Below the pieces are notes generated by a model, which ran no database searches, had not been told where the DNA came from, and saw only the letters and a list, made by a program, of their open reading frames with translations. From Daucus carota subsp. sativus (lineage: Eukaryota; Streptophyta; Magnoliopsida; Apiales; Apiaceae), in assembly GCF_001625215.2 (NCBI RefSeq), contig NC_030384.2, positions 28,632,527 to 28,696,526 of the forward strand: a stretch of DNA of 64,000 nt. The letters are read 5' to 3'. This document shows positions 35,097 to 47,491 of this stretch, piece after piece. The stretch's first letter is position 1, and each line of letters opens with the position of its first letter. A program made the translations under genes and the position numbers.

Positions 35097-35976
35097 GCAA
35101 GTTATAGCTAGTTAAAGCGAAGATCGCAATCAGTTCACACCCACATTGTATATTGTAGCACAAGATTACACCATCAGTTTCTGCAGTTTCTTGTCATTGC
35201 GAGCATGTATAGAATAGCGAGTGGATTCGCAAAAACAGGGCAAAATACGAGGGAATCATGTATATTACGAGTTAAACTCTCCCCCTTTTAGTGAAATTTT
35301 GCATCACAGAAAAGTAATGTAGAAGGGTGAATGTGCCATGGTGCACACTTTTAGAAGTATTATGATCCATCTGCCTAAGAGATACAGAAACGAAGCATGG
35401 CTGCTCAAATTTTTAACGAATTTTTGGAGTTTTGAGTTTTGAGATAGATGCGAGTGAATTTATTTGCAGAATTAGCGGAAAGGGGGCCCGAATCAAATTT
35501 TGATAATTTTTGGTTTAATATTTTTTGCATACAGTCATCGCGAGATCTTGGAATAATGCTATAATTTATGCATATAAAAAATGGGATTAAAATCCGAAAT
35601 AGAATACACATGTTTATGCTTAACATTTGTGCATATAAAAAATTAATTAGATTAAAATCTGAAATAATTGAATTAAAATCTGAAATAATATACATATAAT
35701 TATTCTGAACACTTGTGCATATCAAAAATCGAAGTAAAATTCGAAATGAATTCATGTTTACCTTGATGCATGTAGACGTTAACTTTAGAGTTGCAAAACC
35801 AGTGCGCTCACCGTTTGTTACATGTACCTTCTACTCGTTTTCCATTGAATCCTAGATCTTGATGTCGGTAGCACGAGAATTTTCTAGAATCTATGTAGTA
35901 TCTATTTTCCGATATAATTTTCGAATTGTTTTATTGAAACTATTGTAAATTTAACAGGCGGCGCGACACATAGAAT
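35097..35976. other. TMS1 3' flank with diverged short tandem repeats
   Basis: No gene. About 35565-35750 holds several loose copies of a GCATATAAAAAA plus GATTAAAATCTGAAATA module. The last stretch (about 35925 onward) is homologous to sequence near 46306 in the duplicated block. Confidence 0.5.
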
Positions 35977-36926
35977 TAGGGCTGAGTATTCGGTAAAAAC
36001 CGAACCGAATTACCGAATACCGAAATAACCGAAATACCGAATAAGCTCAAAAACCATAACCGAATAGGGTACCGAATTTAATTCGGTTATTTTACCGAAC
36101 CGAATTTTTTATTTCGGTTAAAACCGAATACCGAAATAAAAAACCGAAATTTTATAACAGTGAGCAAAAATCACAAAAATAATGGAGAAAATTCACAAAA
36201 ATAATGGAGAAAAATATCACTACATCATTTAAAGTTTTAAACCAGTACATCAATAGCATCATTCCAGTAATTTTAGACTTTGGTACATTAAACTTGGAGC
36301 AAATGAAAATACAAGTGGAAAACAATTCAGCAAAAGCAAGTTAGTGGCATCGCAATCCAAGTCCTTGTTTAGTCGCCAAAGATGAACACCTGAAAATGTT
36401 ATTGAAATAGTTAGCCATGTGCAAAGTGAAAAGTGAATAGCTTAGCACCTGCAGTGAGGACTAGAATCCAATGGCAAAAGAACTTGATGTCAAAAACAAG
36501 TTCATTCTGGATAGATATTATATTCATAGTTTACATCCCTGAAAAGTAAAAAGTTGGTACATGTCTAAAGTAATTTTGTTCCGTAATCTAGTTCACAACC
36601 AATAACTGGGGTCAGAGCATGTCAAAAACATAGATAGAATATGCTTCATTACTATCTCATAAATTTGAAAAGACTAGGTCCTTGTTTTAAATTATTTACT
36701 TGCAGAAAAGAGCAGATAGCAATATTTAGTTAGTGCATATAATCTGTAGCCAATTTATCATAGTGAACAGACTGGCAGAGCTTGTAACTGATTCACACAG
36801 TACAATTTAAAACTTTCAGTGAGGACCTGAATTTGTACCAACTTAAACTCTTCTGGATTGGATAGAATTAGTGCAATGTGCTATGTGTATGTGTTATTAA
36901 AGCAGCAGGCCAAAAAAAATCAGAGT

Positions 36927-37000
36927 CCAGACTGCAGAGGCTGTGCAGACTGCAGAGTGCAGAGGCTGTACAGACTGCAGAGACTGCAGAGTGCAGATAT
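36927..37000. repeat. CAG-rich minisatellite inside the hAT element
   Basis: Repeats of CAGACTGCAGAG and GCAGAGGCTGT-like units, about 12-20 bp each, lie downstream of the transposase frame. Non-coding. Confidence 0.7.
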
Positions 37001-37099
37001 GTATTAGAACAAGGCAGCAGACATACCGAATTGGCAGTTGAAGGAGTAGTATGTCCGGCACGTACATCCAATTTGCTTATATCTACAAAACAAATTTAG

Positions 37100-38188
37100 T
37101 TAAAAATAAATTAATATGTAAACTATAGAAATAAATTTAATGGTCGTACCTTTCTCAAGTTCAACCATATCATCGTGTGTTTCCTCGACATTAATTGCCT
37201 TTGCCGTTTTACGCATCCAATCTTGAGCACAAACAAGACTTTGTACCATTCTAGGAGATAAAGAACTTCTAAAATCACTAATGATTCTTCCGCCCGTGCT
37301 AAAAGCTGATTCGGATGCCACGGTTGATATAGGCATAGCCAAAATATCACGCGCCATTTGAGATAGGATGGGAAATCTCACTGAATTTAGCTTCCACCAA
37401 CCTAATATATCAAAATCATCGGTAAATTTCTTAGGTTTTTCACTCAAATACTCATCCAAATCCGAACAACCAACACCTTGTGAAACCATTCCATTATCCC
37501 TCTCAAATTGAAGCCTCAACCTAAGAGAAGGATGCACGGGACCACCATTTTCTTCAAACAAATTCTCTCTTCCGCTATTAACATCGTTGCTCATTCCCAT
37601 CTTAGACTTGTACTCATCAAACATTTTTGATAGTGTCTCTTCCACATCTTTTCCCATTGCCCCACCTACTTCATATCCATACATGTCTTTGAGCATATAC
37701 ACTAAAAATTGTAGCTTATGCCTTGGATCAAGCACAACGGAAAGAAACAAGAATTTATTCATCTTTCTTGGATTTCCCCAATACTTGTTAAACTTTTGAA
37801 ACATTTTTTCTCCCATTTCATACATCTCACAATGCATGTCAAGTACCCACCCATATAATATGGAATGAACCGCATATATCTCATGGAAGAAAAGGTTAGA
37901 AGTCACATAAGATGTGCCGGATATTTTAATAGTTAGATCATAAAATATCTTCAAGCAAGATGCGAATTTTCTAACAACAATCCAATCATAGCTAGTAGGC
38001 CTACCCTACTTGCACCTTGCCCTTAATTCACCAAGCTCATTCTGAATTTTGTCATAATGCTTCCAAACTTCACTCCTCGGTTTCATTGCTCTGCGTTTCT
38101 TGTGAGTTGAAGCTGCACTGTCCACAGGAGGGTCAGTGCTGGTCCCTCCAGTAGGTTCAGTAGTTTGCATATCATTCTCTCCTTCCAT
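37100..38188 (-). pseudogene. hAT (BED zinc-finger, RICESLEEPER-like) transposase, internally deleted
   Basis: The N-terminal part (38188-38006) begins MEGENDMQTT, with SEVWKHYDKI and LGELRARCK of a BED-type finger, then a stop where the second half of the finger should follow. The frame from 37954 to 37100 resumes deep in the catalytic domain (YWGNPRKMNK, VVLDPRHKLQ) and ends with the dimerisation region (STVASESAFSTGGRIISDFR, SLSPRMVQSLVCAQDW). Roughly 350 residues with most of the catalytic core are absent, so the protein cannot catalyse transposition. Confidence 0.9.
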
Positions 38189-39608
38189 TTTACTGCATAA
38201 ACAGAGTGCTTCAGTACTATGTGTATGTATTATATAAAACAGAGTGCTGCAAGCCTGCTGTAACTACTGCCTATACTTAATAAACCCGTCTAAAATCTAG
38301 ATTAACACTTTAATACAACAAATTAAGACTGACCCATGAATCACTGAAAGATCAAGAACTGAAATCAAAGGTGAATCAACTGATTTCCCCAAAAATCGGA
38401 GGTGTAGTGCGATCGAATTGAAAACATACCTTAATCGAAGATGAAGAAGATGCTGGTGAAGAAGAATCGAAGATGCTGGTGTAGTGTGAGCGCTGGAGTG
38501 AAGAAGAATCGAAGAATCGAAGAATCGAAGTGTTGGGCTGTCGGCAGTCGGGCTTCTCTTCGGGGTGTCGAGCTAGGTTAGTGTAATAGTGTGTCTGAAG
38601 TATGAGTTTTTAAGTTTTAAAATGGTATATGTATTAAGATCTATTAAATAATAAATGTTTATGTGTATAATATAATATATATATAATATATTTTTTTATT
38701 TTTTATTTTAAATATTTCGGTTATTCGGGTTTTTCGGTTAATTCGGTAAAAAAACCGAAAAAACCGAAATACCAAAATAGCCAGAAAACCATAACCGAAT
38801 TAGGTACCGAAATATTTCGGTTCGGTTAACCGAACCGAAATATTTCAGTAATTTCGGTTCGGTATTCGGTTAACCGAACCGAATGCTCAGTCCTACATAG
38901 AATCCAACTGCATCAGCACTGAATATAATAGCATTTGACAGGTTGACAACACTGGGTCAACAAGTCAAACACCATTCAAATCAAGTGTTTCAAACCCTGA
39001 ATATAGCTTACTGGTTGTTAAATAGATTTTGACGTTTCTATTACAAACCAGCCAGGACTCAAAAAGTAAGAAATACTTTATTCTTACTTATGGCATGTGG
39101 GCATTGTAGCTTATTGCTTTTCCGATGAAAAATCGGCTTGACTCGTTTGTGTAAAAAGCTGAAAACACGATAAAAAGTTGGTTTATGACTTTTTTTTCCA
39201 TCACCATAATTTACTTTTTACTTCTGCTTGAATTCTTTAATTTAATCGAGTAACACTTTTTTTAAATTTAGACAAATGACTCAATTATTACTCGAGGAAT
39301 GGAATAAATAAATAAATAATTTCTTTCCTTCCGTATGGACATATGTAAAAATTATTATCTAAATAAATTCGTAATCGAATTTAAAGATTTAAATATTTTC
39401 TTATGATACGTACCAAATTAGATATAAAAAAAGATACGAATCATGAAAAAAAATATTGCAACAAACATTATTTATAGATAGATATAGATCTGTATTTCTA
39501 TTAAAAAAATAATATTATAAGTATGTATACAAAAATTCATTAAAACCATGTAAATAGGAAAAGAGAAAAATGTTTTAATACTAAATTTTGATAAATAAAT
39601 ATTTTAAA

Positions 39609-39799
39609 ATTTGATGAGCTCGTTGACTTCGGGCACGCATTTTAAAGTTCATTGACCGCATAGCTATATTATTTATTTTTGAAATTTTATTTTTGTAAAT
39701 AAAAATTTTCATTTACAAAAAGAAATTTAAAAGTAAATTTTGAAATTATACGGTCAATTCATCTTAAGTTACGTGCCAAAGTCAACTAACTGATCTAAT
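39609..39799. repeat. About 190-bp inverted-repeat (MITE-like) sequence upstream of PDC copy A
   Basis: GTTGACTTCGGGCACG at the left pairs with CGTGCCAAAGTCAAC at the right, and CATTGACCGCATA pairs with TACGGTCAATTCATC, so the block can fold into a long imperfect hairpin. I found no clean target duplication. It lies 400-600 bases upstream of the PDC start and is not evident upstream of copy B. Confidence 0.55.
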
Positions 39800-40110
39800 T
39801 TGGAATGGAGGATTCCATAATAACTAATGTACAAATGATAAAATTAGTTGAGACGGAGAATATTCACTATCGGTCCTACTATATTCACGCATTTCAAGCT
39901 TTTATTCCGACAATGTGCACCCAACCCACCAAATCAGTACTACACACGCGTCAAACCATTTTACATGTATCACGGATTCAAAAATCAAAAATCCACCGAA
40001 AATTTTAATATCGCCGTCCTCCTAATTAAACGCCCCTGGTTTTTCTTTTCTTCTCCTCCAATCCTTTCTCCTTTTACCTCCTCAGAAACCCTTAAACCCT
40101 TAACCATACA

Positions 40111-40118
40111 TATAAATA
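40111..40118 (+). promoter_or_regulatory. TATA box of PDC copy A
   Basis: TATAAATA lies 103 bases before the ATG at 40214, followed by a long CT-rich leader (about 40138-40210). It lies inside an open frame that extends upstream of the ATG, which argues that translation starts at 40214. Confidence 0.65.
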
Positions 40119-40213
40119 CCCCTCCCCATCTTATCTCTCTCATATCACAACACAAACACCTCTCTCTCTCTCTCGCTCTCCCTCTCCCTCGTCTCTCTCT
40201 CTCTCTCTCATTC

Positions 40214-43027
40214 ATGGACACCAAAATTTCAACAGCCACCACCTCTCCCCCTACACGCAACGACCTCGGCTCACCTCCCAAAAACAGTTCATTCTCCCCC
40301 ATGCACGACACACCTACCACCCACATTAACCCCTCCGAAGCCACCCTAGGCCGCCACTTGGCACGCAGACTAGTTCAGATCGGAGTGAACGACGTTTTCT
40401 CCGTACCCGGGGATTTCAATCTCACGCTCCTTGATCATCTCATCGCAGAGCCCGGGCTCAACCTAGTTGGATGCTGTAATGAGCTCAATGCTGGCTACGC
40501 GGCTGATGGTTACGCCAGGTCTCGCGGTGTTGGTGCGTGTGTTGTTACGTTCACTGTTGGCGGACTCAGTGTGATCAATGCGATAGCCGGAGCTTATAGT
40601 GAGAATCTTCCGATTATTTGTATCGTTGGAGGACCGAATTCGAATGATTATGGAACCAATAGAGTGCTTCATCATACTATTGGCTTGCCGGATTTTTCGC
40701 AGGAGCTTCGTTGCTTTCAGACTGTCACTTGCTTTCAGGTATCGTCACATTTCCAGTTCTGTTTTCATTATTTTCTGTAATTTAATTGCATTCCATTTTT
40801 CGAATTTGTTTTTTCCGCACAAAAGGGGGTCGGTGTTAGGCTAATATTAGTCCTGATTAATCCTCGAAAATTAATATAGAATCTTTTCTATATAAGTCAT
40901 GATTTTTAGTTAAAAAATAATAAATATTTAATTTTCAGCCCTGACCGATCCTTAAAATTTAGCAATCTAGTGTTTTAACCTGAGTATTTATCTGTCAAAA
41001 AAAAAAAAAAAACCTGAGTATTTCAGAATCTAGTTCTGTCACGGTTCGCGCACACACTGACACACACATGCCGTACTATGACCATATAAATATTTATTAT
41101 GTCACTAATGTATCATTCGTATTTCAATGTTTGAAAAAAGAATGTGGAATGGTATGTTGTTATGGTTTTTGGTTCGTATGAATTTATTGTTCAACATAAT
41201 TTTTAAAATTTTATATGGTGTGGTGGTTTTTTAGGCCGTGGTGAACAATCTGGAAGGGGCTCATGAACTTATTGATACTGCGATTTCGACTGCACTGAAA
41301 GAAAGCAAACCTGTTTATATAAGTGTGGGATGTAACTTGGCTGCTATACCACATCCTACTTTTAGTAGGGAACCAGTTCCATTCTCACTTTCTCCCAAGT
41401 AAGCATTCTTTGCTACAGATCTCCTTTTTGTTATATCATGTTTAATTGTATTTTGTTATTGGTTTATGTGTTATTTTACTTGGGATTTATTTTGGGGTTG
41501 TGTAGATTGAGTAACAAGATGGGTTTGGAAGCTGCAGTCGAGGCCACAGCAGAGTTTTTGAACAAGGCTGTTAAGCCAGTAATGATTGGGGGTCCAAAAA
41601 TGCGTGTGGCCAAGGCTTGTGAAGCGTTTGTTGAATTAGCTGATGCTTGCGGGTATCCTATTTCTGTGATGCCATCGGCCAAGGGTATGGTGCCTGAACA
41701 TCATCCACATTTCATTGGGACGTATTGGGGTGCGGTGAGCACTTCATTCTGTGCTGAGATTGTGGAATCAGCTGATGCCTACCTGTTTGCTGGACCGATC
41801 TTTAATGACTACAGCTCTGTCGGTTATTCTTTGCTTCTTAAAAAGGAGAAGGCAATCATCTTGCAGCCTGATCGTGTAGTCATTGCAAATGGTCCTACAT
41901 TTGGATGCGTTTTGATGAAGGATTTCCTTCAAGCTCTTGCAAAGAGGATTAAGCACAATACTACTGCCTTTGAGAATTACTACAGGATTTATGTTCCAGA
42001 AGGGATCCCTCCCAAAAGTGCACCCGAGGAGCCTCTAAGGGTTAATGTTCTGTTCCAGCATATACAGAACATGTTGTCTGGTGACACCGCTGTCATTGCT
42101 GAGACAGGGGACTCATGGTTCAATTGCCAGAAGCTAAATTTGCCAAAGGGATGCGGGTTAGCTCTCCTCCTACTATTTAAATTCCTCCTGCATTTTGTTT
42201 GCATTGGTTTACCCCTTGGGATGATAATGCAGGTATGAATTCCAAATGCAATATGGATCCATCGGTTGGTCTGTTGGTGCAACTCTAGGGTATGCGCAAG
42301 CTGACAAGAATAAGAGAGTAATTGCTTGCATCGGTGATGGCAGCTTCCAGGTAATTATCTCTTGTTACAAGCCTAAAAATTCTTAGTGATACTTATATCA
42401 TGCATAAAAATCTTGGACCACCATGTTGTGTTGGCAGATTGTAGAAATGGCTGTAGAACTAATATGATCTTTGCGTTCACATCAACAATATGAAAGCCTA
42501 GAGTTTGTAATACCGTTAAAAATAACATTAGACATGGTATATCTCTGACAGGTAACTGCACAAGATGTGTCAACAATGCTGCGATGGGGTCAAAATCCGA
42601 TTATTTTTCTGATAAACAATGGTGGTTACACCATTGAAGTTGAGATCCATGATGGACCATACAATGTGATCAAGAACTGGAACTACACCGCCCTGGTTGA
42701 TGCAATCCATAATGGTGAAGGCAAATGCTGGACTACTAAGGTCAGTCTCGGTCGGAAACGTTAAATAAATTATAAAATCATTACTTCTTAACAACAATGA
42801 AGCCATTTGTTAAATTCTTTTGCACACTACTTAAAATCTTGAATGTATAACTACAGGTCCGCTGTGAGGAAGATCTTGTGGAGGCGATTAAGACAGCACT
42901 TGGAGACAAAAAAGATTGTCTTTGCTTCATTGAAGTGATCTGTCACAAGGATGATACAAGCAAAGAGTTGCTCGAATGGGGATCTCGGGTCTCTGCTGCT
43001 AACAGCCGTCCACCCAACCCCCAGTAG
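40214..43027 (+). CDS. PDC: Pyruvate decarboxylase, copy A, 6 exons
   Basis: Converts pyruvate to acetaldehyde and CO2 with thiamine diphosphate and Mg2+ in the cytosol, the committed step of ethanolic fermentation under low oxygen. Exons 40214-40738, 41235-41398, 41506-42156, 42233-42350, 42552-42740 and 42857-43027 join to 605 codons plus stop, the normal plant length. Key residues are present: the cofactor-activating Glu90 in [16 protein letters not shown], the His pair 153-154 in NRVLHHTIG, and the cofactor motif from GDGSFQ (481-486) to NNGGYTIE (508-515). The N-terminal 45 residues are variable and Ser/Thr/Pro-rich. The start follows the TATA box and CT-rich leader. Copy B at 47592-50111 has the same exon structure, and every exon is the same length in both. 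Confidence 0.97.
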
Positions 43028-43967
43028 ATCAGTTGCTGTCACTGCTTCCTAAATAATTCTTATTATATGCTGAACATTGCATTACCCTTTTGAGTTTCTC
43101 AATTATGAGGAAGTTGATTGTTTTGTTTAGTCAAAAAAAGTATCACGTCCTTGTACTTGGTATGTTTATGCTATAGCTGCATCTGGTTTATTACCATACT
43201 TAAAAAGAAATATTCATATTTGTTACTAGTAAGTGTGTTGAAAGTTATTTTAGGATGTTTGATCTCTCTTATCAGACTCAAAGTCTCAACTATATTTTCC
43301 CTATTTTCATTCAGTCCATAAACATATGTGTTGTACAATCTGCCAAAAAAAACCAAGCAACAGCAGCTATCTATCGTGTTCGTGTGCAACAGCTATCTAT
43401 CGTGTTCGTGTGTGTGAATAACAGAGTAGTGCAAATAAAAAATATGGATGAAACAAATCAAATAATGAGGAGACAATAACGGAGAAAACCCGAGTCTAGC
43501 ACGTGATTGCCTCCTTAATGCATATTAGCCCTCACCGTATGTGTTATCGAATCGTCTCCTAGGATAAAACGGATTACAGTGAAGCAGTGCGTCACTTCTA
43601 GTGAACTTGAGACGCGTAAGAAACTATAGCAACATTAAATCTGTAATTGACTCAAACAAATATTTCATCAAATCAATTACAATTATGCGTATGAAAAATG
43701 AATTAATTATTTAAGAGCCGTGGTCTTCGCAAGCTTCGGATTTGCCCCGAAATCCCATGATTTGAACACTACTAAAGTGTTGTGCTACATACAGCAATGG
43801 AAACTCTTTTTTCATATTTATGTAGGACTAAAATTTGTTTAGCAAAATTTTCACTTTCAAGAGACCAACTTTTAATGATCACATCTCATTCAGCTCTTAA
43901 TAATTTTGAATAATTCAGCATGCCTCATAAAACTCTCTCTGACGGAGAAGACACTCCAAGCATCAAT
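43028..43967. other. PDC copy A 3' flank
   Basis: No gene. The first 290 bases are homologous to the PDC B 3' flank. Two copies of a 27-bp unit (CAGCTATCTATCGTGTTCGT) lie near 43364-43412. The rest has no counterpart next to copy B. Confidence 0.55.
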
Positions 43968-44343
43968 GGGTTAATTGGCCAAAACATAATCGAACTGATC
44001 CAAAACTTGCAATTAGGTTATCGAACTCTAAACGCTTGCATTTACATGATTCAAGAAAATAAAACTTGCATTTAGGTAACTATCGTTAACTTTAATAACA
44101 GAATGAAAACTGAACTTGCAATTTATAAATGAAAATATGTAATAATTTTATAATTTTTTGACTTTGATTACTCAACTACAAGTTAAAGATCAATTCACTT
44201 ATTCGATTGCAAGTTTATATTAGTTCAGTTAATTAATTGCAAGTTTATATTAGTTCAATTAGTCGAGTGAAAGTTTGTTGACATTAGTAAACCAATTGCA
44301 AGTTTTGACTTAGTTCAGTGATGTTTTAGCCTATTTATAACCC
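43968..44343. mobile_element. Mutator-like MITE, 376 bp, downstream of PDC copy A
   Basis: A perfect 10-bp duplication AAGCATCAAT flanks it (43958-43967 and 44344-44353). The ends GGGTTAATTGGCCAAAACAT and GGGTTATAAATAGGCTAAAA are inverted relatives, followed by AAAACTTGCAATT on both sides. No coding content. Copy B lacks it. Confidence 0.82.
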
Positions 44344-44604
44344 AAGCATCAATGTTGCGAAAGCAACTTTCACTACTCAAATTTTCGGTTCAAAATGACT
44401 TGCTGATAATGAGGGGGTTGGAAACCCACATTTTCCAACAATATGTCAGTTGATGGATTAATCCCCATTACATCTGTCAAGTTCATGTTCATAAAGCACA
44501 ACTTGTTTAGAATTTTTATTTTTTTATATAAATTATGCTATTTTTTGGAGGACTGAGTTGCCAAAACCAAGAATGAGTTTTTAGAAAAGAAAAGGGACTA
44601 GAAC

Positions 44605-45637
44605 ATGACAAAGAGTTGTTACGTGACAACCTTGAAGCGTGGAGGAGTCAGGGGCAAGTACTACCAATCAAAGATATGGATGTCAGTGAAAGCGAGGAAA
44701 AAAGAGGGAAGCCCGCCAAGAACCCTGGTTCCCATCCCTCTACATCTTGAAGACTATAATAAGGTCATTTACAATGGGGTTTCACTCCCTAAAGAGTTGA
44801 AAGAAGGATAGTTAAAGTTTTTGCAAGACAACAATGACATCTTTGCATGGGCAGCAACTGATATGCATGTTATGATTAAGTCAGGGATAAATCCCAATTC
44901 TCATAACTCATACGTTAAATGTGGATCCAGAAAGGAAGACAATGAAGCAAAAGAAGAGGAACGTCGCTCCAAAAAGGCAGGAAGCCATAAAGCAGGAAGT
45001 AGAAAAGCTATTCAAGCAAGCTTTATTGAAGAAATTCAGTTTCCTCAATGGTTGGGAAACCTTGTAATGGTAAAGAAAGACAATTAAAAGTGGAGAATGT
45101 GTGTGGACTTCACGAAGTGGAATGATGCTTGTTCTAAGATTGTTTCCTTCTATAGCGAACTGATACCTTGATAGATGTCAGTACTGAGCATGAGATGCTG
45201 AGTTTCATGGATGGTTTCTAACGGGCATAATCAAATCAATATGCATAAGGATGACATTTTAAAGGTATTGTTCATAACTAACTATGGTCTATTCAACTAT
45301 GTGGTTATATTTTCGGACAAAAGAATGCAGGAGCCATGTACCACCGCTTGATAAATAAAATCTTTAAACACTTGATTAGGAACACTATAAAAATATATGT
45401 TGATGATATGTTAGTCAAGAGCGTAGACAAGATTGACCACTTAGTACACCTTAGATAAACTTTCAAAGTCTGAGGACTCATTTGATGATGCTCATAAGAT
45501 GATGCTGAAGGAGTAGGGTCTAGAACCTAGGACTGATGATCTCTAAACGAGGAAATGAAGCGAACCTTGCCAAGATAAAAACTACCTAGACATGGAGTCA
45601 GTGAAGCCTATCAAGGATGTCCAGAAATTGACAGGGT
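44605..45637 (+). pseudogene. Decayed Ty3/gypsy pol fragment (reverse transcriptase)
   Basis: In-frame pieces broken by stops read FLQDNNDIFAWAATDMH, QFPQWLGNLVMVKKDN, then after a stop KWRMCVDFTKWNDAC, FGLKNAG-like sequence, and YVDDMLVKS near 45395-45421, the reverse transcriptase active-site motif. Downstream VQKLTG marks the connection domain. No LTRs are seen and many frameshifts are present. It ends abruptly against the TMS1-like fragment at about 45631-45637, where both sequences share GACAGGG. Confidence 0.85.
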
Positions 45638-46305
45638 GGTTTTAACTTCCGCCCTGATGGATGGCAAAGTATGGGTGGTCAGTGACGTCCGAAGTCATTC
45701 TCTTTCTTCTTTGGTGAACCCAGTGGTGGTTTCGGTTTAGATAATATTTTCTCCAACTTCTTTGGTGGTAATTTGGTGGGTGGAGCCAGTTCGGTGGGAG
45801 TCAGTTTGGCGGGAGCCAGTTTCGTGTTTCTGCTAGTTCCAAGGCCTGATTGGCAACCCTCTAGTAGCATTCCTATTGTGAACTCACAGATGTATCAAAA
45901 AGAAGTAGGTGATAAAGGGATTACTTCGCTTTTGTTATCATCTACTTTGTCACTTCAGGATAACCAAGTATTATGAACCTGTTACAGAGGAGGTTGACGA
46001 CTCTTTACAAGGGGCATTAAAGGTATCAGTTTATGTTTACTATTATATCTGAACTAATTAGTACATAAAAAATAAAATAAAATCCATCCACATGCTCAAC
46101 GGGCCTGATCATGCTCTGATTCATCTTTCGTGTCAGCATCACTCTGTAACGAGCTTTCATATGTCCTTGCAGAGCTCCCAGGTTGTTAGTTTATTCTTAT
46201 GCAGCAAGTGGAAGTGGTTCACCAGTAGAATACAGTGGTGATTTAGCTGCGAAGAGCTTAAAAACTTTTTGCCAGGAACATTTGCCAAGGTGCTCAAAAC
46301 GGATT
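45631..46305 (+). pseudogene. TMS1/ERdj3A partial pseudogene in the duplicated block
   Basis: It matches 33327 to about 34060 of the intact gene: the 3' half of exon 4, intron 4 and part of exon 5 (YSYAASGSGSPVEYSGDLAA, SLKTFCQEHLPRCSKR). It starts mid-exon at the gypsy junction, has a stop soon after (QSMGGQ then TGA), small deletions in the Gly-rich part, and has lost the exon 5 acceptor and about 11 codons. It then jumps to sequence homologous to about 35925, skipping exons 6 and 7. It cannot encode a co-chaperone. Confidence 0.92.
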
Positions 46306-46633
46306 TTATTTGTTTACGGAATAGTATTGTATTTTAACAAGCGGAGCGACAAAAAACTTGATTCAGAACATTATGATCACTATCTAAAACAAAGGTATGT
46401 TGGAATATTTAGTACATTGACAGGCTGACACTTGACACCACTTGGCCAACTAGTCAATACTATTCAAATCAAGTGTTTCAAAGACTGAATATAGCTTATT
46501 GACTCTCTCTCATTTCTTTATCGTTATTATTTTGATTTTGAGATGTCCCTCTCATTTCTTTATGTTACTATAAATAGTAAATTTTTCTCATTATTACACC
46601 CACTATCTTCCCCTACTATCTCATATTTAACAA

Positions 46634-46950
46634 TCTATACTATACTATAATAAGCCAACATAGGTATAATTTGTCGTCGTACAAAATTTTGGTTTGGTCA
46701 TGTTGGTTTGGTGATTCACTTTATAACTAAAAGTCTGCTGCACGTAGAGTTTTCATAAGCTTACATCTCTAAACAGTTTGATATACTACAAGATAAAAAC
46801 TCCACCATTATTATTTTAAATATAATTTATAATCAGTTGAAAATAAAAAAAGTAAATTTACTATCATTAATATATATTACTATTATATAATATTTAATAA
46901 TTAGTTTTAAATTATATAGCCGCCCGTGCTTTGCACGGGTTTAAGGCTAG
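46634..46950 (+). mobile_element. Short non-autonomous Helitron upstream of PDC copy B
   Basis: It begins TCTATACTATACTATAATAA after an A and ends with the hairpin CCCGTGC-TTT-GCACGGG and TTTAAGGCTAG before a T. It shares its first 40 bases closely with the minus-strand Helitron at 17880-18236. It is inserted in DNA (46500-47125) that itself has Stowaway-like CTCTCTC and GACGAAGGGAGTA borders. Confidence 0.88.
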
Positions 46951-47213
46951 TAAAAACTAATATTACACTCATTATTTTCCTCTACTGTCTCAAATCTATT
47001 ATTAAATATTGATAGGTCCCATCACTTTACCCAATTTTCATCTAACTTTACTATTTTTTATACATTGTGTTGGTCTCCATGTCCCCTTCTAATGTAAAGA
47101 ATTGAGGAGGACGAAGGGAGTACTAATTAGAGTTGACGTACTATTACAAAGTACAAACCAATATTCACAACTTAGGATTATATATCTAACAAGTCAAATC
47201 GAATAGTACTACG

Positions 47214-47330
47214 AATAACAAAATGAGCTTATTATCGGACAAAAACCAAACATGTGACCAAACCGCCAAACCCATGAAGTATATAATAATAACAAAATCA
47301 GCTTATTACCAAATCAAAACCAAACATGTC
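47214..47330 (+). promoter_or_regulatory. Duplicated AAACCAAAC-bearing module upstream of PDC copy B
   Basis: Two copies, 47214-47255 and 47288-47330 (74-bp period), each contain AATAACAAAAT, AGCTTATTA and AAAACCAAACATGT. AAACCA is the core of the anaerobic response elements known from plant fermentation genes. They lie 260-380 bases before the ATG. No equivalent duplication is seen before copy A. The function is inferred from the motif. Confidence 0.45.
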
Positions 47331-47491
47331 AGTAAATTATTTTCACAATTATATCAATGATTCAGAAATCAAAATCATAATCAAAATCCTCTTAATTTTC
47401 AATATCACCTTACTTCTAACTCTTTGAGCGGTTTTTCTTTTCTTCTCCAATCCTTTCTATTTTACGTACCCTTAAACCCTGGAACCTTACA

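Larger units (their letters stand above)
35977..38895 (-). mobile_element. hAT transposon, 2.92 kb, internally deleted
   Basis: A perfect 8-bp duplication CATAGAAT flanks it (35969-35976 and 38896-38903). Inverted ends are TAGGGCTGAGTATTCGGT and TAGGACTGAGCATTCGGT. Both ends carry clusters of CCGAA/TTCGG subterminal repeats, where hAT transposases usually bind. Inside, the minus strand encodes the two ends of a BED-type transposase with the middle missing. The duplicated block at 46.3 kb lacks this insertion, so it arrived after the duplication. Confidence 0.93.

Noticed and set aside
39848-40213. In-frame N-terminal extension of PDC copy A upstream of 40214
   Set aside because: It overlaps the TATA box and CT-rich leader and is not conserved in copy B, whose open frame differs there. 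The family starts at MDT.
46500-47125. A single large MITE hosting the Helitron
   Set aside because: The borders resemble Stowaway ends but are poor and no target duplication was found, so it is mentioned only as context.
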